A stretch of DNA of 31,876 nucleotides, from positions 1 through 31,876 of the IMG/VR virus record IMGVR_UViG_3300035070_000238. One strand, 5' to 3'. Positions 15,389 through 23,524 of the stretch are shown in pieces; the first letter of the stretch is position 1, and each line of letters opens with the position of its first letter. The position numbers were made by a program, and so were the translations under genes. Source of the DNA: a virus. Below the pieces are notes generated by a model. It ran no database searches. It was not told where the DNA came from and saw only the letters and a program-made list of their open reading frames with translations.

Positions 15389-17182
15389 ATGAGTAGACAA
15401 CACAGGAGACCAAAATATGAAGGAGATATTAGAGTAGTAGAGTTAGCAGCTTACACTTCTCCTAAAATAATAGAAGATCCAAGAAAAGATTTTGTAATGT
15501 ATGGTGAGGATAATAACTATTATCAATATCTAATTGACCTTTACAATGGATCACCAACTAATCATGCCTGTATCAATGGTATATCAGAAATGATATTTGG
15601 AAAAGGATTAGATGCAACAGATTCAGAGAGAAAACCTGATGAGTATGCACAAATGATTAGCTTATTTAAAAAAGATGTAGTTAGAAAAGTAATATATGAC
15701 TATTATCTTATGGGTGGAGCTGCAATACAAGTTATCTATGGAAAAGGTAGAAAGAAGATTGTTCAGCTAGAACACATACCAGTAGAGACACTAAGAGCAG
15801 AAAAATCAGGTGAATCAGGAGAGATTGAGGCATATTACTACTTCCATGATTGGAGTGAGTATAAAAACTCATCTAATACAACTAGAATACCTGCATTTGG
15901 CACATCTACTGAGGGTAGAGAGATATTATTTATTAAACCTTACAAAGCAGGATATTATTATTATAGTCCTCCTGCATATACTGGTGGATTGCAGTATGCT
16001 GAATTAGAAGGTGAGATTAGTAATTTCCACATGAATAACATAAAGAATGGATTATCTCCTTCTATGATTATAAACATGAACAATGGAATACCTAATGAAG
16101 AAGAAAGATCTCTAATAGAAAACAAAATATCACAAAAGTTTAGTGGATCTAGTAATGCAGGAAAGTTTATTTTATCATTTAATGACAATACAGATAGTCA
16201 AGCTACAATAGAGCCAATACAGTTATCAGATGCACACCAACAATACCAGTTTTTATCTACAGAATCTCAAGAAAAGATATTAGTAGCACATAGAATTGTA
16301 TCACCAATGCTTCTTGGAGTAAAAAACAACACTGGTCTTGGAAACAATGCAGATGAATTAGAGAAAGCATCTATACTTATGGATAACATGGTAATCAGAC
16401 CATATCAGAATCTTATGATAGATGCATTTAACAAGATATTAGCTTTTAATAATATTACACTTAAACTGTACTTTAAAACTATACAGCCTTTAGAATTTAC
16501 AGACTTAAAGAATGTAGCAGATAAAGAAACAAGAGAAGAAGAAACAGGGCAAAAGTTAAGTCTTAAAAAGTCTAAAATTTATAGACCTAATGATCATCTA
16601 ACAAAAGATGTAGCAAAAATATTAATTGATTTAGGTGAAGATGAAGATTTAGACACTTGGGAAGTTATATCTGAGGAGGGTGTGAATTATGAACTAGATG
16701 ATAAGCAAAACAAAATGCTAGAACTTGCTGATGTAAAAACAGGATCTGCAAAACCTGCAAGTAAAAGTGAACAGGATGCAGGATTATTTAAAGTAAGGTA
16801 TAGATATACAGGTAGAATAGATAATAAAAAGTCAAGAGCTTTCTGTAAAGCTATGATAAAAGCTAAAAAAGTCTACAGAAAAGAAGATATTATTGCTATG
16901 GATAATGAAGCAGTTAATAAAGGATGGGGGCCTAATGGATCTGATAAATATTCTATATGGCTTTATAAAGGTGGGGGTAATTGTGGACATGAATGGACTA
17001 GAGTAGTATACTTTAGAAAAAGAAATGCACAAGGTGAGTTTTTACCAAATAAAGGTTTAACAAATGACAAAAAGGTTACAGAGGCTGAGGCTAAATCAAT
17101 AGGATTTACTCCTGAAAAAAATGATAAAGAAGTAGCTATGAAACCTAGAGATATGGATAACAATGGATTTTTACCTAAATAA
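15389..17182 (+). CDS. portal protein with C-terminal extra domain
   Basis: 597-aa portal, the ring at the capsid vertex through which DNA enters and leaves. The first about 420 residues carry portal features: VMYGEDNNYYQYLIDLYNGS, NHACINGISEMIFG, YLMGGAAIQVIYGKG, the EHIPVETLR strand, FHMNNIKNGLSPSMIINMNN, and the clip/stem-like VAHRIVSPMLLGVKNNTGLG. After a charged linker, residues about 470-597 form a second domain: YTGRIDNKKSRAFCKAMIKA, YRKEDIIAMDNEAVNKGWGP, YSIWLYKGGGNCGHEWTR. I recognise that domain from other Bacteroidota phage head proteins, where it can be separate or fused. Its CGHEW could bind metal. The gene lies downstream of the capsid gene, which is atypical. Confidence 0.75.
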   Translation: MSRQHRRPKYEGDIRVVELAAYTSPKIIEDPRKDFVMYGEDNNYYQYLIDLYNGSPTNHACINGISEMIFGKGLDATDSERKPDEYAQMISLFKKDVVRKVIYDYYLMGGAAIQVIYGKGRKKIVQLEHIPVETLRAEKSGESGEIEAYYYFHDWSEYKNSSNTTRIPAFGTSTEGREILFIKPYKAGYYYYSPPAYTGGLQYAELEGEISNFHMNNIKNGLSPSMIINMNNGIPNEEERSLIENKISQKFSGSSNAGKFILSFNDNTDSQATIEPIQLSDAHQQYQFLSTESQEKILVAHRIVSPMLLGVKNNTGLGNNADELEKASILMDNMVIRPYQNLMIDAFNKILAFNNITLKLYFKTIQPLEFTDLKNVADKETREEETGQKLSLKKSKIYRPNDHLTKDVAKILIDLGEDEDLDTWEVISEEGVNYELDDKQNKMLELADVKTGSAKPASKSEQDAGLFKVRYRYTGRIDNKKSRAFCKAMIKAKKVYRKEDIIAMDNEAVNKGWGPNGSDKYSIWLYKGGGNCGHEWTRVVYFRKRNAQGEFLPNKGLTNDKKVTEAEAKSIGFTPEKNDKEVAMKPRDMDNNGFLPK

Positions 17183-17188
17183 TAAGAT

Positions 17189-17695
17189 ATGGCAAAAGTA
17201 TTATTTATAAGCAGAAATGATTTAGTAAAGAACACCATAATAGATGGTAATGTACAAGCAGATAAGTTAATGCACTTTATTGAAATTGCACAAACTATCC
17301 ATATACAAAACTATTTAGGTACTGATTTATACAATAAAATAAGCACAATGATTGATGATGGTACTATATCAGGTACTGATTATGAAACATTATTAGTCAA
17401 TCATGTACAGCCTATGCTAATACATTATGCTATGGTTGATTTTCTTCCCTTTGCTGCTTATCAGATAAAGCAAGGTGGAATATTTAAGCATGTTTCTGAA
17501 AATGCAGAGACAGTAGAAAAGGCAGAGGTAGATTATTTAGTTGAAAAAGAAAGAAGTTTAGCTGAATACTACACAAGAAGGTTTATACAATTTATGGATT
17601 TTAATCAAAGCACATATCCTGAATATACATCTAACACAAATGATGATATATATCCTGATAGAGATGAGCCTACATTTCAAGGTTGGGTGCTATAA
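17189..17695 (+). CDS. head-tail adaptor-like protein (DUF6712-like)
   Basis: 168-aa mostly helical protein: VLFISRNDLVKNTIIDGNVQ, then HIQNYLGTDLYNKISTMIDD, then HVQPMLIHYAMVDFLPFAAY, then an acidic end with YPEYTSNTNDDIYPDRDEP. The pattern of a helical bundle with the LGTDLY motif matches adaptor-type proteins that I associate with Bacteroidota phages (DUF6712-like). Adaptors bind the lower face of the portal. It follows the portal by 6 bases, supporting that role. Confidence 0.6.
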   Translation: MAKVLFISRNDLVKNTIIDGNVQADKLMHFIEIAQTIHIQNYLGTDLYNKISTMIDDGTISGTDYETLLVNHVQPMLIHYAMVDFLPFAAYQIKQGGIFKHVSENAETVEKAEVDYLVEKERSLAEYYTRRFIQFMDFNQSTYPEYTSNTNDDIYPDRDEPTFQGWVL

Positions 17696-17698
17696 TTT

Positions 17699-17794
17699 AT
17701 GACTATGAAAATATATAAACCTAAGGAAAAAAACATTATAAAGTTAATGAGATATATAAATAACAAATTTAAAATAAATAAAAATGGCAAGTAG
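17699..17794 (+). CDS. 31-aa basic micro-ORF (doubtful)
   Basis: ATG at 17699 opens a 31-codon frame (MTMKIYKPKEKN ... KINKNGK), rich in Lys and Asn, ending 11 bases inside the fibre gene. It fills most of an 88-base gap between adaptor and fibre. The composition is what random AT-rich DNA would give, so this may be chance. Confidence 0.2.
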   Translation: MTMKIYKPKEKNIIKLMRYINNKFKINKNGK

Positions 17795-20450
17795 TTTAAC
17801 AGGAGTATCTATTGCATCAAGTTATGATTCACTACTAAAAGTTGGAGATAATGATGGATTATCAGCTACATTACAGGTAATTTCTGATGGTTTAGGAACA
17901 GAGACAGGGATTAGCCTTAACAATGCAGGAGATCTTACAGCAACAGGCACTATAACAGCTAATAGCTTTGTGGGAAGTCTGAGTGGAAATATCTCAGGTA
18001 ACACAACAGTATCAGGAACACTAACTTTTGGTTCATTATCAGATGGTACATTAACAATGACAGACATATTAGATGAAGATAATATGGTATCTGATAGTGC
18101 AACTGCATTAGCAACTCAACAATCAATAAAAGCATATGTAGATGCACAAGTAACAGCATCTGATTTAGACTATCAAGGAGATAGTGGAGGACAACAAAGT
18201 ATTGACTTAGATTCACAAGTCTTTACTATTGCAGGAACAGCTAATGAAATAACAACAACAGGTAGTCCACAAACATTAACAATAGGACTAGCAGATTCAA
18301 TTTCAGGATTAACATCAGTAAGTGCAACAAGTTTTACAGGAGCATTAACAGGAAATGTAACAGGTCAGGTTTCAGATGTTAGTAACCATGATACAGATGA
18401 CATTTCTGAAGGTACAACCAATTTATATTATACAGATGCCAGATTTGATACTAGATTAGCAACTAAATCTACAACTGATCTATCAGAAGGTACCAACCTT
18501 TATTACACTGATGCAAGAGCAGATGCAAGAGTAAATCTGCAAACAGGCTCAAACTTAGACCTATCAAGTAAATCAACTACAGATTTATCTGAAGGCACAA
18601 ATTTATACTATACTTCAGCTAGATTTGATAGTGCTTTTACAGCAAAATCTACTACAGATCTTAGTGAAGGTACAAATCTTTATTTTACAGATGAGAGAGT
18701 AGATGATAGAGTGGCTAATTTAGTAGTTGCAGGAACAAGCATTTCAGCAACATACAATGATGTAGCAAATTCTTTAACTATAGCCAACACAGCACCTGAC
18801 CAAACAGTAGTTTTAACAGGAGGTACAGGAATATCTACAAGTGGAACATATCCAAATTTCACAATAACTAATGATAACCCTGACCAAACTGTTGCAGTAA
18901 CAGGTAGTAATGGATTGACTTCAGGAGGCACATATCCAAACCTTACAATAGCAGGGGATGATGCAACTACATCTACAAAAGGTGTTGCTAGTTTCTCATC
19001 TGATCATTTTAGTGTAACTAGTGGAGCTGTTAGTTTAGCAGCAGATTCTATAGATGACACATTAATAGACTTTGGAACAGGAGCAGGTCAAGTAAATACA
19101 GATGATTTACCTGAAGGTAGCAGTAATTTATACTATACAGCAGAAAGAGTAGATGATCAAGTAAACACATTACTTACAGCAGGATCAGGAATTACATTAT
19201 CATATGATGATCCAAATGGAACTTTAACTATTGCAGCTACAAGCTCAGGTATTGGCTTAACAAGTTTCTCAGCAACTAGTTCAGGAATAGGAAGTTTAGC
19301 ATATAATAATACAACAGGTGTATTTACTTATACAGGGCCTTCTAAATTAGAAATAGATGGTCTTGGAATAGCAGCATCTACAGCAGCAACACTTGCAACA
19401 GCAAGAACAATAAATGGAACTAGCTTTGATGGTAGTGCAAATATTAGCTTTGATACTGATTCAGTAACTGAAGGAGCATCTAATCTATACTATACTGATG
19501 CAAGGGTACAAGCAATATCTATTAATGCATTATCAGAAGATAGCTCACCACAATTATCTGCTAACTTAGATGGACAGTCTTATGATATTACTACTACTGG
19601 TAAGATTTACTATGGTAATATGTTTGCAACTACAGGTGATTTACCTAGTGCTACAACATATCATGGTATGTTTGCTCATGTTCATGGTACTGGAAAAGGA
19701 TATTTTGCACACAATGGTAACTGGGTTGTATTATTAGATGAAACTTCATCTGATACTGATGATTTAACAGAAGGTGCAACAAACCTTTATTATACTGATG
19801 CTAGGTTTGACACTAGATTATCAGCTAAAACAACAGATAACCTAACAGAAGGCTCTACAAACCTATACAACCAAACACATACAGGTGATGTTACAGGTGC
19901 AACTGCACTTACTATTGCAAGTGATGCAGTAACATATGATAAAATGCAAGACCTTGTAACAGCAAATAGAGTATTAGGTGGAACAGCAGCAGGTACTATT
20001 GCAGAAGTACAAATTGTAAATGCTATGATGGCAGCAGATTCAGTAGATTCAGATCAGTATGTTGATGGTTCTATTGATACAGCACACATAGCAGATGATA
20101 ATATTACATTTGCAAAATTAGAAAATAGATATACTGCTCTTAGTGCATTAGGTTCTAGTACATCTTTTGCACTTGATTTTAGTGCAGCAACAACATTTAC
20201 TGCTACTGCAAGTGGAAATGCTACATTTACATTTAGTAATGCAGTACAAGGACAAGTAATTGATTTAATACTAACAGGTAATTTTACAATTACATTTAGT
20301 GAGACAGGTTCTACTTTTAATTTAGTAGGAACAACAGCATATGATGGAACAACAAATAATTTAATTCAAATAGTTTGTACAGATGATTCATCAGGAAGTA
20401 AAGTTTATCATTATTCAGTAGCAGCTTATGCTAGTGATCCAACACCATAA
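17784..20450 (+). CDS. tail fibre protein with EGTNLYYTDAR repeats
   Basis: 888-aa fibre. The N-terminal third has the GNISGNTTVSGTLTFGSL style strands and an ALATQQSIKAYVDAQV coiled segment seen in marine phage fibres. From about residue 205 to 700 come eight copies of the motif (S/T/P)EG(T/S)xNLYYT(D/A)xR, typical of trimeric beta-helical phage fibres. Residues about 600-650 hold a globular-looking insert (HGMFAHVHGTGKGYFAHNGN). The last about 120 residues (YTALSALGSSTSFALDFSAA onward) are a beta-rich tip. Host adhesion is the expected role. It is followed by a small protein (20468) that may help it fold. Confidence 0.75.
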   Translation: MASSLTGVSIASSYDSLLKVGDNDGLSATLQVISDGLGTETGISLNNAGDLTATGTITANSFVGSLSGNISGNTTVSGTLTFGSLSDGTLTMTDILDEDNMVSDSATALATQQSIKAYVDAQVTASDLDYQGDSGGQQSIDLDSQVFTIAGTANEITTTGSPQTLTIGLADSISGLTSVSATSFTGALTGNVTGQVSDVSNHDTDDISEGTTNLYYTDARFDTRLATKSTTDLSEGTNLYYTDARADARVNLQTGSNLDLSSKSTTDLSEGTNLYYTSARFDSAFTAKSTTDLSEGTNLYFTDERVDDRVANLVVAGTSISATYNDVANSLTIANTAPDQTVVLTGGTGISTSGTYPNFTITNDNPDQTVAVTGSNGLTSGGTYPNLTIAGDDATTSTKGVASFSSDHFSVTSGAVSLAADSIDDTLIDFGTGAGQVNTDDLPEGSSNLYYTAERVDDQVNTLLTAGSGITLSYDDPNGTLTIAATSSGIGLTSFSATSSGIGSLAYNNTTGVFTYTGPSKLEIDGLGIAASTAATLATARTINGTSFDGSANISFDTDSVTEGASNLYYTDARVQAISINALSEDSSPQLSANLDGQSYDITTTGKIYYGNMFATTGDLPSATTYHGMFAHVHGTGKGYFAHNGNWVVLLDETSSDTDDLTEGATNLYYTDARFDTRLSAKTTDNLTEGSTNLYNQTHTGDVTGATALTIASDAVTYDKMQDLVTANRVLGGTAAGTIAEVQIVNAMMAADSVDSDQYVDGSIDTAHIADDNITFAKLENRYTALSALGSSTSFALDFSAATTFTATASGNATFTFSNAVQGQVIDLILTGNFTITFSETGSTFNLVGTTAYDGTTNNLIQIVCTDDSSGSKVYHYSVAAYASDPTP
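18396..19890 (+). repeat. eight fibre repeats (EGxxNLYYTxxR)
   Basis: Copies include DDISEGTTNLYYTDARFDTR, TDLSEGTNLYYTDARADAR, TDLSEGTNLYYTSARFDSA, TDLSEGTNLYFTDERVDDR, DDLPEGSSNLYYTAERVDD, DSVTEGASNLYYTDAR, DDLTEGATNLYYTDARFDTR and a degenerate DNLTEGSTNLYNQTHTG. The first four are close together; the rest are spread by longer inserts. Confidence 0.75.
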
Positions 20451-20467
20451 TAAATTAAAATAATAAA

Positions 20468-20929
20468 ATGAAAGCAATAAATATAAATGGAGAAATAAAA
20501 TTATATAGTAGTTTACCAAAATCTTGGGGAAATATTATTGGTGGTTTCAACACAATTTCTGATTCAGAAGCTGAATCTCATGGGTTTTTTAATGTAGTAA
20601 CTCCTGAATTTAATAAACAAACAGAGACATTAAGTGATATGTATTTTGATACTGACAATAATGTATACACCTACAATGTAGTTGATTTAGTTTTTAATGA
20701 AACTTTAGCTGAGTTAAAAGAAAGCAAAATAGAATCATTAAAAGAATATACTAATGAACAGTTAGCAGAAACAGATTGGTACATTATTAGAAAGACTGAG
20801 AGGAATATTGACATACCACAAGATGTTCAAGATTTAAGAGCAGGAATAATTTCAGCAAATGATACAAAAGAAAATGAAATAAATGCATTAACAACTAAAG
20901 CTGAAGTAGTAAGTTATGAGTATAGATAA
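20468..20929 (+). CDS. tail fibre-associated / assembly-like protein
   Basis: 153 aa, directly after the fibre gene. The first half is beta-rich (MKAININGEIKLYSSLPKSW). The second half is a helical hairpin, ETLAELKESKIESLKEYTNE ... TDWYIIRKTERNIDIPQDVQ, then AGIISANDTKENEINALTTK. The helical LKxxKixxLkxyt...TDWYiiRk pattern with a closing NEI...T is common in fibre assembly or fibre-end proteins of marine phages. A chaperone role is inferred, not shown. It overlaps the next gene by 14 bases. Confidence 0.5.
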   Translation: MKAININGEIKLYSSLPKSWGNIIGGFNTISDSEAESHGFFNVVTPEFNKQTETLSDMYFDTDNNVYTYNVVDLVFNETLAELKESKIESLKEYTNEQLAETDWYIIRKTERNIDIPQDVQDLRAGIISANDTKENEINALTTKAEVVSYEYR

Positions 20930-22019
20930 AAGATTAATATCAACTGGTGCAGGTGAATCCCCAAATTGGATAGGTATTGCTGAATACACTGGTAATACAG
21001 GCACAAGAACTTTTTCAGGTTTAAGTAATCCTCCTGACTTTGTAATGTTTATGGCACAAGATAATAGTATGTATCATGCTTTAGTTAGCAGGGATCATCC
21101 TGAAAAAATATGTTACACTAACTTTAATTTTGCAGTAAATTATAATGGAAGTACAAATGCTGTTAATTTTACTAATGATGGATTTGAAATTCCTACAAAC
21201 ATTTACACAGATAATAGTCAAGTTGGGATTAACCTTAATGGTAGTAACTGGATAGCTATATCTTTTTATGCAGCTGATAGTTATGTGTCAAATACAGATG
21301 GTTCCATTACATCACAAGTGAAAGCCAATCCTGATATGGGGTTCTCTATAGTTAAATGGACTGGTAATGGAGATAACCAAACTGTTGGTCATGGGTTAAA
21401 TAGTGAGCCTAGATTAATTGTTGTGCAAACTACAGACCAAGTTAATCCTGATTGGAAAACAAGTTTTAGAAGTAATACACCTATTGGAAGTAATTATTGG
21501 AAATCTTCTAATAAAACTAATTTTTTAGATGGTGGTAGTTATTCAACAGGAGGTACTACTAATGGAAATCAAGCTAATTCTTCTACAATTATTATAGGAA
21601 GTGATGATGAAGCAGGTGCTACTGTAGGTGAAACTTACATGGCTTATTGTTGGACTGACCTTACATATGCAGAAACTAAGTTTTTTGAATATGCAGGAAA
21701 TAGTAGTACAACACAAAGAGATTTTAGTTGTGGTTTTGATCCAAGAATATTGTTTACATACACTAATGATACTAGTTATGGTGCTGTAATGAATTATCTT
21801 AATGCATATAGTAGTACAAGTACAGAATATAAAATAAATTCATATGCTAGAATGGGAACTTCATCAGGTCTTAGTACTATAACTGGTGAAATAGAATTTA
21901 GCAATAATAGTAATAGAGTAGAGCTAAGAACTTTATTTGCTGCATATAATAAATCTTCACATAACTATCTGAATTTAGCATTTGGTAGTACTTATATAGA
22001 AGAAATGACTGTATCTTAA
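20916..22019 (+). CDS. SPRY/lectin-like tail adhesin (DUF7483-like)
   Basis: 367-aa beta-rich protein with two related halves. Near residues 24-45 is IAEYTGNTGTRTFSGLSNPP DFV. Near residues 145-180 is FSIVKWTGNGDNQTVGHGLN then EPRLIVVQTTDQ, followed by W-rich strands. These TGNGxxxTvxHGL...P..ivV strings are seen in DUF7483-type domains of marine phage and virus adhesins. TYMAYCWTD at about 240-248 resembles the matching strand. No enzyme motif. It is probably a second receptor-binding or fibre-tip protein, located after the fibre and before the lysis genes. Confidence 0.55.
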   Translation: MSIDKRLISTGAGESPNWIGIAEYTGNTGTRTFSGLSNPPDFVMFMAQDNSMYHALVSRDHPEKICYTNFNFAVNYNGSTNAVNFTNDGFEIPTNIYTDNSQVGINLNGSNWIAISFYAADSYVSNTDGSITSQVKANPDMGFSIVKWTGNGDNQTVGHGLNSEPRLIVVQTTDQVNPDWKTSFRSNTPIGSNYWKSSNKTNFLDGGSYSTGGTTNGNQANSSTIIIGSDDEAGATVGETYMAYCWTDLTYAETKFFEYAGNSSTTQRDFSCGFDPRILFTYTNDTSYGAVMNYLNAYSSTSTEYKINSYARMGTSSGLSTITGEIEFSNNSNRVELRTLFAAYNKSSHNYLNLAFGSTYIEEMTVS

Positions 22020-22030
22020 AATAAATTGAA

Positions 22031-22177
22031 ATGAATTGGGAACCAACATTATTAGGAGTATTTGTATATGTAATAACAATAGCAAAAATTAATGAAGCTC
22101 TACAAGGACTTTTAATAATAGCAACTTTGGTCTATACAATCATTAAAATATATCAATTAATAGAGAATGGCAAATGA
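22031..22177 (+). CDS. 48-aa two-TM membrane protein, holin-like
   Basis: Two hydrophobic segments, residues about 6-19 (TLLGVFVYVITIAK) and 25-41 (QGLLIIATLVYTIIKIY), separated by a short NEALQ turn, with a short charged end. It sits just ahead of the endolysin region, so a small holin or pinholin-type protein is plausible. It shares 11 bases with the next small frame. No Shine-Dalgarno is seen; the context is ATTGAAATG. Confidence 0.6.
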   Translation: MNWEPTLLGVFVYVITIAKINEALQGLLIIATLVYTIIKIYQLIENGK

Positions 22178-22250
22178 TACTACATCACTAGGAGTAGAAG
22201 ATATAGAACAGTTAAAATTGAAAGTAAAAGAACTTGAAATTAACAATTAA
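22167..22250 (+). CDS. 27-aa acidic helical micro-ORF
   Basis: MANDTTSLGVEDIEQLKLKV followed by KELEINN: a short amphipathic helix with Leu/Ile at heptad-like spacing, overlapping the holin-like gene by 11 bases. It occupies a gap that would otherwise have no gene. The length is too small to prove coding, but the helical pattern and overlap are suggestive. Confidence 0.4.
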   Translation: MANDTTSLGVEDIEQLKLKVKELEINN

Positions 22251-22262
22251 AAAAAATAAATT

Positions 22263-22373
22263 ATGGTAAGAATATTTGAGTGGTTAGCACAAAAATTTAG
22301 AACATTTAACAACTGGTTTAAAACAAACTGGAATAACTTGATTAAAAAATTATTATTTAAACAAGGACTATAA
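22263..22373 (+). CDS. 36-aa aromatic, cationic amphipathic peptide
   Basis: MVRIFEWLAQKFRTFNNWFK followed by TNWNNLIKKLLFKQGL. It is rich in Trp and Phe on one face and Lys/Arg on the other, a pattern typical of membrane-active helices. It has no true membrane-spanning stretch. It lies between the holin-like gene and the endolysin, so it could help lysis, for example as a spanin-like or membrane-perturbing peptide. The function is inferred from composition and position only. Confidence 0.45.
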   Translation: MVRIFEWLAQKFRTFNNWFKTNWNNLIKKLLFKQGL

Positions 22374-22384
22374 TTTAAAACATT

Positions 22385-22921
22385 ATGAAACTAAGTAAGA
22401 ATTTATCTTTAGCTGAGGTAGTAAGATCAGAGACAGCAAAAAGATTAAGCATAGATAACAATCCTACTAAGGAACATATTGAAAACCTTAAAGCAATAGC
22501 TGAGAATGTGTTTCAGCCTATTAGAGACCATTTTAAGACACCTATACATGTATCTAGTGGTTACAGGTCAGAAGAATTAAATAGAGCTATTAGAGGCTCT
22601 AAAACAAGTATGCATATGCAGGGTTGTGCTTTAGACCTTGACATGGATTTCACTAGTGTATCTAACAAAGATATATTTGATTACATAAAAGATAACCTAG
22701 ATTTTGATACATTGATATGGGAGTTTGGTGATGAAAGTCCTAATTGGGTGCATGTTAGCTACAGAGAGGGTAAGAATAGAAAACAAGTTATAGAAGCATA
22801 TAAAGATCCTATAACTAAAATAACTAAATATAAATCCTATGAGCCAAGAAAAGAGAAAAAAGAAACTAAAGGATACAAAAGTAGGTCAGTTTCTTCTAGG
22901 AAAGACAGGGATACTGAATAA
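22385..22921 (+). CDS. M15-family peptidase endolysin
   Basis: 178-aa zinc peptidase of the M15 (D-Ala-D-Ala carboxypeptidase-like) type, which cuts peptidoglycan cross-links at the end of infection. Motifs: SSGYRSEELNRAIRGS at about residues 57-72, then SMHMQGCALDLD with zinc ligands His77 and Asp84, and the third ligand His123 in NWVHVSYREG. The catalytic Asp/Glu is probably in the DTLIWEFGDE region at about 108-117. A basic tail of about 40 residues (KSYEPRKEKKETKGY onward) follows the domain, and its last 83 bases are shared with the next gene in another frame. No signal peptide is seen, so a holin is needed for release. Confidence 0.8.
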   Translation: MKLSKNLSLAEVVRSETAKRLSIDNNPTKEHIENLKAIAENVFQPIRDHFKTPIHVSSGYRSEELNRAIRGSKTSMHMQGCALDLDMDFTSVSNKDIFDYIKDNLDFDTLIWEFGDESPNWVHVSYREGKNRKQVIEAYKDPITKITKYKSYEPRKEKKETKGYKSRSVSSRKDRDTE

Positions 22922-23297
22922 CCTTATAGATGTAGTACCTGATAAAGGTATACTAGGTGTAGTTAAGAATCTAATACAAAAAGATGATGACCTGCCACCA
23001 CAAGATAAGGAAACAGCTTTAAAACTTCTAGAGCAAGATAATATAGAATTACAAGAAGTATCTAAGAGGTGGGAATCAGATATGCAGAGTGATTCTTGGC
23101 TTAGTAAGAATACTAGACCTATGACACTTATATTCTTAACAGTGTGTATGATGCTGTTAATTTTCATAGATTCTACTGGACTAGATTTTAGTGTTGATAG
23201 TGGATGGGTAGATTTATTAAAGTCCTTGCTTATAACAGTTTATGTAGCATACTTTGGATCTAGAGGTGCAGAGAAATTTAAATCAATCAGCAAATAA
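22839..23297 (+). CDS. holin-like membrane protein
   Basis: 152-aa protein with a basic N-terminus (MSQEKRKKKLKDTKVGQFLL), a charged helical middle (DLPPQDKETALKLLEQDNIE), then WLSKNTRPMTLIFLTVCMML opening a first membrane helix (about 93-111). A second helix lies at about 122-141 (WVDLLKSLLITVYVAYFGSR). The WLSKNxRPxTL motif before the first helix is shared with holin-type proteins of Bacteroidota and GTA-like 3TM families. It would form lesions in the inner membrane. The start overlaps the endolysin gene by 83 bases; a later start would lose the conserved-looking N-terminus. Confidence 0.65.
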   Translation: MSQEKRKKKLKDTKVGQFLLGKTGILNNLIDVVPDKGILGVVKNLIQKDDDLPPQDKETALKLLEQDNIELQEVSKRWESDMQSDSWLSKNTRPMTLIFLTVCMMLLIFIDSTGLDFSVDSGWVDLLKSLLITVYVAYFGSRGAEKFKSISK

Positions 23298-23386
23298 TGG
23301 ATAGACTTACAGAAATACCACCATGTCAATGTGGGTTTACAACCTTACCAAATGATGAGTGTGTTTGTTTGGTGAGAAGGGATTAA
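23297..23386 (+). CDS. 29-aa Cys4 mini-protein
   Basis: MDRLTEIPPCQCGFTTLPND followed by ECVCLVRRD. It has two CxC pairs separated by 12 residues, the spacing of a small zinc knuckle or disulfide-bonded knot. It starts in a TAATG overlap with the holin-like gene, so it is probably translated by coupling. I do not recognise it. It is the last gene before the AT-rich gap. Confidence 0.5.
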   Translation: MDRLTEIPPCQCGFTTLPNDECVCLVRRD

Positions 23387-23524
23387 TTATTTATTTCCTA
23401 TAATATACTTAAATTAATATATATTTATTAATATAATATATTTATTATATATTCTACTTTATAATAGTGTATTATAAATTGTAATAATATTTTTAACACA
23501 AATTTATATTTTGTAACTTAGAGT
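23387..23524. other. 138-bp gap, about 90% AT, between lysis and replication genes
   Basis: Only 14 of the 138 bases are G or C by my count. It contains overlapping TATTATAT-type strings and near-palindromes around 23415-23450 (AATATAATA / TATTATATATT). Near 23505-23513 is TATATTTTG, one base longer than a Bacteroidota TAnnTTTG -7 box, 9 bases before GAGTATG. It probably holds the promoter of the replication module and is a candidate DNA-unwinding or origin region. No small gene is seen. Confidence 0.4.

Noticed and set aside
18396-19890. CRISPR-like array in the fibre gene
   Set aside because: Repeat spacing is irregular, the repeats are imperfect and in frame, and they encode a known fibre motif.
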